From Bradyrhizobium lablabi (GTDB lineage Bacteria > Pseudomonadota > Alphaproteobacteria > Rhizobiales > Xanthobacteraceae): a stretch of 64,000 nucleotides of DNA. Position numbers and translations under genes: made by a program. A model generated the notes under the pieces. The model did not search any database. It had not been told where the DNA came from and worked only from the letters and a program-made list of their open reading frames with translations. Shown piece by piece: positions 48,834 to 58,080 of the stretch. Where the stretch lies: assembly GCF_900141755.1 (NCBI RefSeq), contig NZ_LT670844.1, positions 2,790,001 to 2,854,000 of the forward strand, given 5' to 3'. Within the stretch, counting starts at the first letter, position 1. Each line of letters starts with the position of its first letter.

Positions 48834-51056
48834 ATGCGTGACTGCTTGTTGAAGAACCGTGGTGGATTTGACCGCGTCCTGATGACGATTGCGGCAACCT
48901 TCCTCACGGTGTCTGCGACCTCGGCACTTGCTACCTCAGCACTGGCGCAGGCCGATCCGGTCCGCAACAGCGCCGCCGAACTCGCGATCGATGCGGCGGT
49001 GCCGCGTCCCGAGCCGGCAAATGTCCCGCCCCCGACCATCAACGACTTCAAGATGGACACCACGGCATCGGTGCCCGACCCGGCCAAGAACGACGCGCCA
49101 AAAGCCGATGCACCGAAAGCAGCGGAAAAGGCACCGGAGACCAAGCCATCCGATGTCGTCACCGCTCCGGCCACCGACACCAACGCTCCCAAAAACGACG
49201 CCACCAAGAACGACGCGACCAAAAGCGATACTGCGACCACGACGCCCGCGGCGGCGCCGCCGGCTGCAGCGACCGCTACCCCGGCTCCCGAGCCCGCCAA
49301 GGAGCCGACCAAGGCCGCCAGCAACGTGCCCCCGGCAGACCAGCCGGTCGCCGACAAATTGCGCGAGATGCTAGCTGCGAAATCGCTGCGCTATTTCGAC
49401 CGCAAGGCCGAACGGACGGCGGTCGAGAAATTTTACACCGCACGCGAGTTTGCACCACTGTGGACGCAAGCCGGCAGCCTCACCGAGAGCGGCAAGGGCG
49501 TCCTCGCCCGCCTCAAGGATGCGGCTTCCGAAGGCTTGAACGCCGCCGATTATCCGGTGCCGGATTTTGCCGGCGCGACCAATCCGGACGCACTCGCCGA
49601 AGCCGACCTGAAGCTGACCGCCAGCATGCTGGATTACGCCCGCCACGCGCAGAGCGGCCGGATGCATTGGTCGCAGGTGTCCGGCGACATCTCCTATCCA
49701 GAGCACCCGACCGATCCCATTGAAGTGCTGACCAATGTCACGACCGCGAAGGACGCCTCCGCCGCGCTCGACGGCTACAACCCGCCGCAGAAGCTCTACA
49801 AGGAGCTGAAGGCAAAACTCGCCGAATTGCGCGGCCAGGGCGATGGACCGGTGATCCAGATCGCCGACGGACCGGCCCTCAAATTCACGCCGGCCCGCGG
49901 CAAGAAGCTGCCTGAAGCGATGATGGAAGATCCGCGCGTGCCCCAGCTGCGCGCCAAGCTCGGCATCTCCGAGAATGCCGACGACACCCATTACGATGCC
50001 AAGGTCGCCGAGGCCGTGCGCAAATTCCAGGAAGGCGCCGAACTCAAGCCCACCGGCATCCTCGACGACAAGACCGTCAGGGCCATCAACAGCCCGAAGC
50101 GCGACAAGCAGATCGACATCGTGATCGTCAACATGGAGCGTTGGCGCTGGCTGCCGCGCCAGCTCGGCGCGCCCTCGATCGGCAACGCCTATGTCATTCT
50201 CAACATCCCCGACTATACGCTCAAGGTGATGCAGAACGGCGGCCCGGTCTGGACCACCAAGGTGGTGACCGGACAGCCCGGCATTCACGCAACGCCGCTT
50301 CTGACCGAGACGATGAAGTTCATCACGGTCAATCCGACCTGGAACGTGCCGCCTTCGATCATCTACAACGAATATCTGCCGGCGCTACAGCAGGATCCGA
50401 CGGTGCTGCAGCGCATGGGGCTGAAGCTCGACCGCGCCGCCGACGGCTCGATCCACATCTCGCAGCCGCCCGGCGAGGCCAACGCACTTGGGCGCATCCG
50501 CTTCAATTTCCCGAACAAATTCCTGGTGTATCAGCACGACACCCCGGACAAGAACCTGTTCGCCAAGGAAGAGCGCGCGTTCAGCCACGGCTGCATGCGG
50601 GTGCAGAATCCGGATATTTATGCCGCGACGCTGCTCAACATCACCGCGCCGAACGAGCACTACACGCCTGAAAAAATCCACAGCATGTATGGTCACAGCG
50701 AGATCGACATCAAATTCCCGACCCCGATCCCGGTCAACATCACCTACCAGACCGCGTTTGTGGACGATGCCGGCAAGCTGCAATTCCGCCGGGATGTCTA
50801 TGGCCGCGACGCCACCATGCTGGCGTTGTTGAAGAACACCCGAAGCAAGGATCTGGAAAACGTGGTCGCGCATTCGCAGCCGAGCTATTCCCATCCGGTC
50901 GGCAATCTGCCGGCGGGCGTGAACTTCGCCAGCGACAACTCGTTCTCTTCGGGTCCGTCGTTCTTTGAGCGGCTGTTCGGGCCGCCGACGCCGCCCGCGC
51001 CGATACCCGGCCGCCGGGGGCAGCCGCAGCAGCGGCGGCTCTATTATACCCGCTGA
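48834..51056 (+). CDS. Murein L,D-transpeptidase (YcbB/LdtD-like) with a long linker
   Basis: A 740-residue periplasmic enzyme. A signal peptide (MTIAATFLTVSATSALATSALAQA region) precedes about 110 residues of Lys/Asp/Ala/Thr/Pro-rich disordered linker. Then follow the N-terminal scaffold domain typical of YcbB (KFYTAREFAPLWTQAGSLTESGKGVLARLKDAASEGLNAADY), a peptidoglycan-binding domain (AVRKFQEGAELKPTGILDDKTVRAINSPK) and the YkuD catalytic domain with SHGCMRVQNP carrying the active Cys. It makes 3-3 cross-links or anchors proteins to peptidoglycan. The Pro-rich tail ends in TR. ATG 48834 has AAGGGG upstream; GTG 48828 is an alternative. Confidence 0.88.
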   Translation: MRDCLLKNRGGFDRVLMTIAATFLTVSATSALATSALAQADPVRNSAAELAIDAAVPRPEPANVPPPTINDFKMDTTASVPDPAKNDAPKADAPKAAEKAPETKPSDVVTAPATDTNAPKNDATKNDATKSDTATTTPAAAPPAAATATPAPEPAKEPTKAASNVPPADQPVADKLREMLAAKSLRYFDRKAERTAVEKFYTAREFAPLWTQAGSLTESGKGVLARLKDAASEGLNAADYPVPDFAGATNPDALAEADLKLTASMLDYARHAQSGRMHWSQVSGDISYPEHPTDPIEVLTNVTTAKDASAALDGYNPPQKLYKELKAKLAELRGQGDGPVIQIADGPALKFTPARGKKLPEAMMEDPRVPQLRAKLGISENADDTHYDAKVAEAVRKFQEGAELKPTGILDDKTVRAINSPKRDKQIDIVIVNMERWRWLPRQLGAPSIGNAYVILNIPDYTLKVMQNGGPVWTTKVVTGQPGIHATPLLTETMKFITVNPTWNVPPSIIYNEYLPALQQDPTVLQRMGLKLDRAADGSIHISQPPGEANALGRIRFNFPNKFLVYQHDTPDKNLFAKEERAFSHGCMRVQNPDIYAATLLNITAPNEHYTPEKIHSMYGHSEIDIKFPTPIPVNITYQTAFVDDAGKLQFRRDVYGRDATMLALLKNTRSKDLENVVAHSQPSYSHPVGNLPAGVNFASDNSFSSGPSFFERLFGPPTPPAPIPGRRGQPQQRRLYYTR

Positions 51057-51105
51057 TCGTTCACCATCCTTGAGACGGTCTGAGCTGAATTCCCTAACCG
51101 AATCA

Positions 51106-51132
51106 AAGGCCCCGCTCTTCGAGCGGGGCCTT
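51106..51132 (+). terminator. Terminator hairpin after the L,D-transpeptidase gene
   Basis: AAGGCCCCGCTC-TTC-GAGCGGGGCCTT: a perfect 12-pair stem with a three-base loop, 50 bases after the stop. The stem ends in AA/TT but no long T-run follows. Confidence 0.75.
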
Positions 51133-51249
51133 CCGCATTAACCACTCTCCATCTGGTCTTAACCAGTGGGCTATTTTTCGCCACACTCGGCGGGTTAGGT
51201 TAAGGCCGACTTGGGGGGTGGGAATAAAATCCAATTAACCCACCCAGAA

Positions 51250-51266
51250 TTAAGACTGCGTTAACC
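51250..51266 (+). promoter_or_regulatory. CtrA-type box TTAA-N7-TTAACC before the DUF882 gene
   Basis: TTAAGACTGCGTTAACC fits the full CtrA consensus (TTAA, seven bases, TTAAC) exactly. It ends 64 bases upstream of the GTG at 51331. Other TTAA/TTAACC half-sites lie nearby (51137, 51157, 51234), as in CtrA-bound promoters. Confidence 0.55.
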
Positions 51267-51330
51267 CTCTTTCGCCACACGGGGTAGCGGAAGAGTTCCT
51301 TGCTCGGTCGACTTCAGGGTGGGCTCATTT

Positions 51331-52953
51331 GTGCTGACTGGTTTCGCACGCCAATTCAATTCGCGCTCACTACCAAAAGCCGGAGTCCATCTCGGCCTCA
51401 CATCCCTGTTGCTGCTGGTCGGAGCCGGATCAGTCCATGACGCGACGGCGCTGAACGAAACCCGCACGCTGTCGTTTCACCACACCCATTCCGATGAAGA
51501 CTTGACCGTCACCTTCAAGCGCGACGGGCGCTATGACGAAGAGGCGCTGAAACAGCTCAATCATTATCTCCGCGACTGGCGCAGCCAGGACCAGACCGTG
51601 ATGGATCGGCATTTGTTCGATATCCTCTGGGAGGTCTATCGCGACGTCGACGGCAAGAAGCCGATCCAGATCATTTCGGCCTACCGTTCCCCCGCCACCA
51701 ACGCCATGCTCCGCCGCCGTTCCTCCGGCGTGGCGCGTTTCAGCCAGCACATGCTCGGCCACGCCATGGATTTCTTCATTCCGGATGTGCCGCTCGAGCA
51801 GATCCGGTTCGCCGGGCTGCGCCTGCAGCGCGGCGGCGTCGGGTTCTATCCGACCTCGGGCTCGCCTTTCGTCCATCTGGACACCGGCAGCATTCGCCAC
51901 TGGCCGCGCATGACCCACGACCAGCTGGCGCGCGTCTTCCCGGATGGGCGCACCGTGCACGTGCCCTCCGACGGCACACCGCTGAAGGGTTATGAGTTCG
52001 CCCGCGCCGACATCGAAAAGCGCGGTGACGGCGACGGTGCTTCGACCAAGAGCATGCCGAACCTATTCGCCGCGTTGTTCAAGGGTAAATCGAGCGACGA
52101 CGAAGACGAAGCCGCGAGCGCCCCCAGCGAAAAGCCAGCGCCTGCGAGCGTTGTGGCCGCAGCCGCTCCCGCCAAATCCGCCGACGCAAAATCGGCCGAT
52201 TCGGTGCCGATGCCGCGCGCAAAGCCCGCCGCGACCCTGCAATTGGCGTCCGCCGATGTCCAGATCGTGCAGCCGCCGAAGCCGAAGCCGGCTAGTTCAC
52301 CCGACAAGCAGGCCGCATCAACTGCAAAGACCGAAGCAAAACCCGAGACGCCGGCTGACATCATCAACGCCCGCGGCTTCTGGGGCGACGACGCCGCGGC
52401 GCCGAAACAGGCAACCCCCGCCCAGGTCGCAGCGCTCAGCGCCCGCCGCGCGCTCGACTCCGCCGATCCGCAACCGACCGCGAGCGTTCCTGCCGCGTTC
52501 CAGGCACTGGCCTACGCGCCGGCAGCCAATTCGCCGGTCGATCGCGCCAATATCGTCGCCGCCAGCGCGCCGATCCCCCACAGCAGCCGCCCTGCATCGG
52601 CGCCTCGCAACGCGATGGCCTCAACCAGGATCGACACGGTCGTCGCCAAGGGGCCGCAGGGTCAGGGCAGCCTGATCGCGACCTCGACCCGGCTTGCGGC
52701 CTCGGGCACCGGCGACACCTGGATGCGCATGATGATCCTGGCGCCGAGCGCGAGCACGTCGATGAATGCCACCGTGATCGGCGATGTCGACATGACCCTG
52801 ATGCGGTCGCATTTCGCCAAGCCGGACACCGCGGTCGCGATGAGCTTCACCGATGACCCGATGATGGGCATGTCCTGCGACCACTTCTCGGGCTCGGCGA
52901 CCGCGACGCTTGCGACGCAGTCCTTCGTGATGCGCACGGCGTCGCTGCGCTAG
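51331..52953 (+). CDS. DUF882 / M15-family peptidoglycan peptidase-like protein
   Basis: A 540-residue exported protein. An N-terminal hydrophobic segment (VHLGLTSLLLLVGAGSV) is the signal or anchor. Residues about 45-215 are the DUF882/YcbK domain related to M15 D-Ala-D-Ala peptidases: YRSPATNAMLRRRSSGVARFSQHMLGHAMDFFIP with the His and Asp zinc ligands, and FVHLDTGSIRHWPRM with the last His. The following 300 residues are a disordered Ala/Pro/Lys linker ending in a globular C-terminal region (TRLAASGTGDTWMRMMILAPSASTS...FTDDPMMGMSCDHFSGSATA). The start is GTG 51331 or GTG 51319; the first is favoured by spacing from GGTGGG. It probably trims or reads peptidoglycan in the cell cycle. Confidence 0.82.
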   Translation: MLTGFARQFNSRSLPKAGVHLGLTSLLLLVGAGSVHDATALNETRTLSFHHTHSDEDLTVTFKRDGRYDEEALKQLNHYLRDWRSQDQTVMDRHLFDILWEVYRDVDGKKPIQIISAYRSPATNAMLRRRSSGVARFSQHMLGHAMDFFIPDVPLEQIRFAGLRLQRGGVGFYPTSGSPFVHLDTGSIRHWPRMTHDQLARVFPDGRTVHVPSDGTPLKGYEFARADIEKRGDGDGASTKSMPNLFAALFKGKSSDDEDEAASAPSEKPAPASVVAAAAPAKSADAKSADSVPMPRAKPAATLQLASADVQIVQPPKPKPASSPDKQAASTAKTEAKPETPADIINARGFWGDDAAAPKQATPAQVAALSARRALDSADPQPTASVPAAFQALAYAPAANSPVDRANIVAASAPIPHSSRPASAPRNAMASTRIDTVVAKGPQGQGSLIATSTRLAASGTGDTWMRMMILAPSASTSMNATVIGDVDMTLMRSHFAKPDTAVAMSFTDDPMMGMSCDHFSGSATATLATQSFVMRTASLR

Positions 52954-52989
52954 GGATTACAGCCCTTTCAGACATTCGCTCCGCCCCGG

Positions 52990-54756
52990 TCAGGCCGGCA
53001 AGCCCGCCTTGAGGAGCCCAGCCTCGTGGCGCTGGCGGTCGACATCCCGCTTGTAGTGTTGGGTGGCGAGGTAGGTGGCCACCGAGAATTTCGGCTCGCG
53101 CTTGAGGGTTTCCGCAGCGTGCGCGGTGGCCGCAACCGCGTTGCCCATCTGCGCAAAAGTGGCAGCGAGGAAGGCATGATGTGTATGGTCGGCCCGCGTG
53201 ATCCGTGAGAAGGCCTCGGCGGCGTCGGCGTATTTCTCGGCGCAATAGCAGGCGCGCCCGAGATGGCTCCAGAAGCGCTCCGGGTGGTACGGGTTGAGGC
53301 GCATCGCCCTCTTGATCCAGTCGATGCCCTCCTCCGGCCGCCCCAGCCACGTTAGAAGCTCGCCCTGCTGCACCACCACAAGGTCGTAGTTGGGGTTGAG
53401 CGCGAGCGCACGCTCCTGATGGTACGTGGCCTTGTCATGATCCTCGCGCATCAGGTTTACCGCGGCGAGAATCCGGTGTACGTCGCTGTCATTGTCGTCG
53501 AGCGCCAGCGCGACCTCCAGTTCCGCAGCCAGCTGCTGGAACGTGGCATCGCGATCCGCGCACCACCCATAACCCCACGTCTGGCCCAGTACGCATGCCT
53601 TCCAGGCGTGAGCGTGAGCATAGTTCGGGTCTAGCACGAGGGCGCGGTCGAGCAGGCGCTGTGCTTCGGCGTTGTCCTCCCGGATCGAGCGGTGGTGCAG
53701 CACCCTGGCGGTCAGGACGCACTCATAAGCCGCCATGTTGTTGGTCTGCTTGCGCTTCGCGCGGTCGTGCGTGGCGGCTTCGACACGGCCGGGGAGCGTT
53801 GCAACGATCGCGCAGGTCATCTCGTCCTGGATGGCGAAGATATCCTCAAGCTTGCGGTCATAGCGTTCGGCCCAAATGTGCCGGTCGGTCTCTGCGTCGA
53901 TCAGCTGCACGGTGACGCGGATGCGATCACCCACTTTCCGCACGCTCCCCTCAAGGACGTAATCGACGCCGAATTCGCGCGCGACGTCCTGCACCTTCAC
54001 CGCCTTGCCCTTGTACACGAAGGTCGAGTTGCGCGAGATGACGAGCAGGTCGCGGAAGCGCGACAGCTCGGTAATGATGTCCTCGGTAAGCCCGTCCGCG
54101 AAGAACTCTTGCTCCGGGTCCCCGCTCATGTTAACGAGCGGCAGCACGGCGATGGAAGGTTTCTTGGAGATCGTGGTCGCCACAGCAGCGTCCGTCGCGC
54201 CCCCTGGCGCGGTGATCGCGTTGGGCTCAAGCCGGATCCGATAGACCCGGATCGGACGGGCGATATTCTTGACGCTCTGGTCGCCGAGATCCTCGAATAT
54301 GATGTCGGCGAGCCGGTCGCCGACCTGATCGCGCACCGCGCCCGAGATGCAGATGCCGCCCGGCTCTGCAAGCATTTCCAGGCGCGCCGCGACATTGACG
54401 CCATCGCCAAAGATGTCGTTTTCTTCGACGATGACGTCGCCCAGATTGATGCCGATCCGGAACTGGATCCAGCGGCCCGGCGCGACGTCCGCGTTGCGTC
54501 GCGCCATCCGGCGCTGAACTTCGGCAGCGCACAAGACCGCATCGGCGACGCTGTGGAACTCGACCAGCATGCCGTCACCAGTGGTCTTGATGATGCGGCC
54601 GCGGTTCTTCGCGATGGCCGGATCGATGAGCTCGATCCGGTGGGTCTTGAGACGCGCGAGTGTCCCGGTCTCGTCGACCTCCATCAGTCGACTAAAGCCG
54701 ACCATGTCGGCGGCGAGGACCGCTGCGAGCCTACGCTCTGGTCCAGGCACGTCCAT
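52990..54756 (-). CDS. Class III adenylate/guanylate cyclase with TPR domain
   Basis: A 588-residue protein. Residues about 8-165 are a class III cyclase domain with metal Asp D17 (VLAADMVGFSRL) and D61 (KTTGDGMLVEF), and NDIFGDGVNVAARLEMLAEPGGI for nucleotide and transition-state contacts. Then come a TolB-like region (SIAVLPLVNMSGDPEQEFFADGLTEDIITELSRF) and five or so TPR-like repeats (GYGW..., ALALDDND, ALALNPNYDLVV, AMRLNPYHPERFW). Multiple paralogues of this cyclase-TPR type occur in Bradyrhizobium; most make cAMP. No membrane helix is seen. It is downstream of and convergent with the DUF882 gene. Confidence 0.87.
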   Translation of the reverse strand: MDVPGPERRLAAVLAADMVGFSRLMEVDETGTLARLKTHRIELIDPAIAKNRGRIIKTTGDGMLVEFHSVADAVLCAAEVQRRMARRNADVAPGRWIQFRIGINLGDVIVEENDIFGDGVNVAARLEMLAEPGGICISGAVRDQVGDRLADIIFEDLGDQSVKNIARPIRVYRIRLEPNAITAPGGATDAAVATTISKKPSIAVLPLVNMSGDPEQEFFADGLTEDIITELSRFRDLLVISRNSTFVYKGKAVKVQDVAREFGVDYVLEGSVRKVGDRIRVTVQLIDAETDRHIWAERYDRKLEDIFAIQDEMTCAIVATLPGRVEAATHDRAKRKQTNNMAAYECVLTARVLHHRSIREDNAEAQRLLDRALVLDPNYAHAHAWKACVLGQTWGYGWCADRDATFQQLAAELEVALALDDNDSDVHRILAAVNLMREDHDKATYHQERALALNPNYDLVVVQQGELLTWLGRPEEGIDWIKRAMRLNPYHPERFWSHLGRACYCAEKYADAAEAFSRITRADHTHHAFLAATFAQMGNAVAATAHAAETLKREPKFSVATYLATQHYKRDVDRQRHEAGLLKAGLPA

Positions 54757-54842
54757 CTCTCGGTTCCTTCACCGAGCAATCTAGCAGATGGCAGGCCTTT
54801 GCCCAAGCTTGCGTGCGCCGCAAAGAGCGGCTGGCTGGCGCC

Positions 54843-55115
54843 TCACAGCATCCCCAGCGCCTGCATATACGTCTCGAGGATCGTCTCCTGCTCGGCGCGC
54901 TCGTTGGCGTCCTGCTTGCGCAGACGTACGATGGTGCGCAGCGCCTTGACGTCGAAACCATTGCCCTTGGCTTCGGCGTAAACATCCCTGATATCGTCGG
55001 AAATCGTCTTCTTTTCTTCTTCCAGCCGCTCGACGCGCTCGATGATGGCCTTGAGCTGGTCTTTGGCGAATGTGGTCGCGGGCGCTTCCTTGACGGCGGC
55101 AGCAGAGGTGGCCAT
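54843..55115 (-). CDS. gapR: GapR-like nucleoid-associated protein (DUF2312)
   Basis: A 90-residue helical protein: [74 protein letters not shown], read in parts, matches DUF2312/UPF0335. In Caulobacter, GapR forms a clamp on overtwisted AT-rich DNA, aids replication and the cell cycle, and is essential. The N-terminal 18 residues are variable. It lies near the TacA-like and CtrA-box genes. No adjacent gene on its strand overlaps. The 271 bases upstream hold a repeat. Confidence 0.9.
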   Translation of the reverse strand: MATSAAAVKEAPATTFAKDQLKAIIERVERLEEEKKTISDDIRDVYAEAKGNGFDVKALRTIVRLRKQDANERAEQETILETYMQALGML

Positions 55116-55268
55116 CGCTTACTCCTGAGTGGAACTATTGGTTGAGTGTGAAGAGAAGCGCCGCACGCTTTCCACGCACCGCATCCCGAAATGACCCTCA
55201 AGAGTGCGGCGCCTTGCGTCAAGGCAACATCGCGCTCATCCACAGCGCGCCCACAGGAGAAAAGATTC

Positions 55269-55366
55269 CCTCATGGTGAGGAGCGCGCAAAGCGCGCGTC
55301 TCGAACCATGAGGTCTGTGGCCTTCATCCTTCGAGACGCTTGCTTCGCAAGCTCCTCAGGATGAGG
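55269..55366. repeat. Paired hairpin repeat (CCTCATGGTGAG...CCATGAGG; CATCCTTCGAG...CTCAGGATG)
   Basis: The first half CCTCATGGTGAGGAGCGCGC ... GAACCATGAGG and the second CATCCTTCGAGACGCTTGCTT / CGCAAGCTCCTCAGGATG are two nested inverted repeats. This is the rhizobial type of intergenic element. It separates gapR from the DUF1244 gene. Confidence 0.75.
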
Positions 55367-55386
55367 AGAGGGACTAGGTGGGCGAA

Positions 55387-55689
55387 TCAATGCCCGCTAT
55401 GGGCCTTTTTCATCGCGGCGAGCTGCTCGGGGCTGGCGGCGCCCTGATGGGTCTGTTTCCAGGTCTCATAGGGCATGCCGTAGACGGCCTCGCGGCTCTC
55501 GTCCTTGCTCATGACAGCCCCCCTGGCGTCGGCCTCTTCCTTGAGCCAGTTGGACAGGCAGTTGCGGCAGAACCCCGCCAGATTCATCAGGTCGATGTTC
55601 TGAACGTCGGTGCGCTCGCGCAGATGCCCCACCAGGCGGCGGAAGGCCGCCGCTTCGAGTTCCGTTCTGGTTTTGTCGTCAATGGCCAT
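55387..55689 (-). CDS. DUF1244 family protein
   Basis: A 100-residue cytoplasmic protein. DKTRTELEAAAFRRLVGHLRERTDVQNIDLMNLAGFCRNCLSNWLKEEADARGAVMSKDESREAVYGMPYETWKQTHQ (in parts) is the DUF1244 signature; the GFCRNCLSNW motif with two Cys may bind metal. Conserved in alphaproteobacteria, with unknown function. ATG 55689 gives the family length; the frame extends to 55770 without supporting features. From memory, it is conserved near gapR and pyk in rhizobia. Confidence 0.85.
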   Translation of the reverse strand: MAIDDKTRTELEAAAFRRLVGHLRERTDVQNIDLMNLAGFCRNCLSNWLKEEADARGAVMSKDESREAVYGMPYETWKQTHQGAASPEQLAAMKKAHSGH

Positions 55690-55884
55690 GGCCGCACCCT
55701 CGTCCTTTGCCGGAGGTATATCGATTGGTAAGATGGGCGTTGTCACATATTTTGCCATATCCCAGCGCAAATAGCGCGCCGACGGCGGGATTTTCGGCGC
55801 TCATTGCCCTAGAATGTCCTCGTGACCGTTGACAGTCCCGCCGGCTCACGCGAAATCGTCAACGAATTGATATAGCTTGGCTGA

Positions 55885-56517
55885 ATGATCCCCGACGCTC
55901 CCCATCGCCACAACCGTTTGACCCATTCGCTTGCCGCCGGTCTGATCCCGGCACTGGCGCTCGCTCTACTGTGTCTGTGGAGCAGTCCGGCGGCCGCCGA
56001 TTTCCGTCTCTGCAACAATACCTCGAGCCGGGTCGGCATTGCGCTTGGCTACAAGGATGCCGAGGGCTGGACCACCGAGGGCTGGTGGAACGTGTCGTCG
56101 CGAAGCTGCGAGACGCTGCTGCGCGGCACGCTGGTCGCCCGCTATTACTATATCTATGCACTCGATTACGACCGCGGCGGCGAGTGGTCGGGACAGGCCT
56201 TCATGTGCTCGCGCGACAAGGAATTCACCATCAAGGGCACCGAGAACTGCCTGGCGCGCGGATTCGACCGCACCGGCTTCTTCGAGGTCGACACCGGCGA
56301 GCAGCGCGCCTGGACGGTGCAATTGACCGAGTCCAACGAGCAGCCGGCGCAGCGGGTGCCGGGCATCCCGGGAACGGTCGGTCCGGGCGGGACGACAAAC
56401 CTGCCGGGTCTCTCCAATTCGCCGGGCGCAGCGCCCGGCCTGCCCAACCCGCCGGGCGGGACGGCTCCGGGCGCGTCTGGTCAACCGCCAGCCGCAGCGC
56501 CCGGAACTAAGCCATGA
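55885..56517 (+). CDS. DUF1036 secreted protein
   Basis: A 210-residue exported protein. The signal peptide ends near SSPAAA-DF (about residue 38). FRLCNNTSSRVGIALGYKDAEGWTTEGWWNVSSRSCETLLRGTLVARYYYIYALDYDRGGEWSG is the DUF1036 core with several Cys and aromatic residues; the C-terminal 60 residues are Pro/Gly-rich. Unknown function, probably periplasmic. The stop overlaps pyk (ATGA), so it is translationally coupled to a glycolytic enzyme, as in other alphaproteobacteria. Confidence 0.82.
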   Translation: MIPDAPHRHNRLTHSLAAGLIPALALALLCLWSSPAAADFRLCNNTSSRVGIALGYKDAEGWTTEGWWNVSSRSCETLLRGTLVARYYYIYALDYDRGGEWSGQAFMCSRDKEFTIKGTENCLARGFDRTGFFEVDTGEQRAWTVQLTESNEQPAQRVPGIPGTVGPGGTTNLPGLSNSPGAAPGLPNPPGGTAPGASGQPPAAAPGTKP

Positions 56518-57950
56518 GACGTCTGCGCCGCATCAAGATTCTCGCAACGCTCGGCCCTGCTTCTTCCGACAGCGCGATGATTCGCCGTCTGTTCGAGGCC
56601 GGCGCCGACGTGTTTCGCATCAATATGAGCCATACCTCGCACGACAAGATGCGGGAGCTGGTCAAGACCATCCGCAATGTCGAGTCTAGCTACGGCCGGC
56701 CGATCGGCATCCTGGTCGATCTGCAGGGCCCAAAGCTTCGCCTGGGCTCGTTCGCCGAGGGCGCGATCCAGCTCAACAATGGCGAAAGTTTTGTGCTCGA
56801 TTCCGACAAGACGCCCGGCGACAACACCCGCGTCCAGCTTCCGCATCCGGAAATTCTCGCCGCGCTCAAGCCGGGTCACGCGCTGTTGCTCGATGACGGC
56901 AAGGTGCGTCTGATCGTCGAGGAAGCCTCACCGGACCGCGCCGTCACCCGCGTCGTGATCGGCGGAAAAATGTCGGACCGCAAGGGCGTCAGCCTTCCCG
57001 ACACCGATCTGCCGGTTTCCGCCATGACGCCGAAGGACCGCGCCGATCTCGAAGCCGCGCTGGTCACGGGCATCGACTGGGTCGCGCTCTCCTTCGTGCA
57101 GCGCGCCGAGGACGTCGTCGAGGCCAAGAAGATGATCCGCGGCCGCGCCGCGGTCATGTCCAAGATCGAAAAGCCGCAGGCTATCGATCGGCTGCCCGAA
57201 ATCCTGGAGGCGTCCGACGCACTGATGGTGGCGCGCGGCGATCTCGGGGTCGAATTGCCGCTGGAGCGGGTGCCGAGCCTGCAGAAACAAATGACGCGAA
57301 TGGCGCGGCGCGCCGGCAAGCCGGTGGTGGTTGCAACCCAGATGCTGGAATCGATGATCCAGTCGCCGGTGCCGACCCGCGCCGAGGTCTCCGACGTCGC
57401 GACCGCCGTGTATGAAGGCGCCGACGCGATCATGCTGTCGGCGGAATCGGCGGCCGGCAAATTTCCGGTCGAGGCGGTCTCGACCATGAACCGCATCGGC
57501 GAGGAAGTGGAGCGCGACCCGACCTATCGCGGCGTGCTCAATGCGCAACGCGCCGAGCCGGAGCCGACCGTTGGAGATGCCATCGCCGACGCCGCGCGGC
57601 AAATCGCCGAGACGCTGGATCTAAGCGCCATCATCTGCTGGACCAGTTCGGGATCGACCGCGCTGCGGGTGGCGCGCGAGCGCCCCAAACCGCCGGTCGT
57701 CGCGATCACGCCGAACCTCTCGACCGGGCGCAAATTGTCCGCGGTCTGGGGCGTCCATTGCGTGGTCGCCGAAGACGCCAAGGACCTCGACGACATGGTC
57801 AGCCGCGCCGGCTCGATCGCCTTTCGCGACGGTTTTGCGCGGGCCGGCCAACGCGTCATCATCGTCGCCGGCGTGCCGCTCCGCGCTCCCGGCACCACCA
57901 ACATGCTGCGCATCGCCTCCGTCGGCCCCGACGGCGACGCGGAGATGTGA
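56514..57950 (+). CDS. pyk: Pyruvate kinase
   Basis: A 478-residue enzyme converting phosphoenolpyruvate and ADP to pyruvate and ATP, the last step of glycolysis. IKILATLGPASS at the start, VFRINMSHTSHD, ILVDLQGPKLRLG, TGIDWVALSFVQRAEDV, VMSKIEKPQAIDRLPEILEASDALMVARGDLGVELP and VVVATQMLESMIQSPVPTRAEVSDVATAVYEGADAIMLSAESAAG (in parts) carry the metal and substrate residues. Length is normal. ATG 56514 overlaps the DUF1036 stop. A repeat with hairpins follows the stop and may terminate transcription. Confidence 0.95.
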   Translation: MRRLRRIKILATLGPASSDSAMIRRLFEAGADVFRINMSHTSHDKMRELVKTIRNVESSYGRPIGILVDLQGPKLRLGSFAEGAIQLNNGESFVLDSDKTPGDNTRVQLPHPEILAALKPGHALLLDDGKVRLIVEEASPDRAVTRVVIGGKMSDRKGVSLPDTDLPVSAMTPKDRADLEAALVTGIDWVALSFVQRAEDVVEAKKMIRGRAAVMSKIEKPQAIDRLPEILEASDALMVARGDLGVELPLERVPSLQKQMTRMARRAGKPVVVATQMLESMIQSPVPTRAEVSDVATAVYEGADAIMLSAESAAGKFPVEAVSTMNRIGEEVERDPTYRGVLNAQRAEPEPTVGDAIADAARQIAETLDLSAIICWTSSGSTALRVARERPKPPVVAITPNLSTGRKLSAVWGVHCVVAEDAKDLDDMVSRAGSIAFRDGFARAGQRVIIVAGVPLRAPGTTNMLRIASVGPDGDAEM

Positions 57951-57977
57951 GGCGGCTGCGCGCAACCCATTCACCGC

Positions 57978-58079
57978 CGTCGTTCCGGGATGGTCCGAAG
58001 GACCAGACCTCAGATGCGCAATTGCGCATCGGGGAATCTCGAGATTCCGGGTTCACGCTTCGCGCGCCCCGGAATGACA
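57978..58079. repeat. Palindromic repeat, CGTCGTTCCGGG family (copy 3)
   Basis: CGTCGTTCCGGGATGGTCCG and GCGCCCCGGAATGACAG are the ends, with GGTCCGAAGGACC, GATGCGCAATTGCGCATC and GAATCTCGAGATTC as perfect internal hairpins. Same family as 31041-31122. It lies between pyk and the convergent osmC-like gene. Confidence 0.85.
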
Positions 58080-58080
58080 G

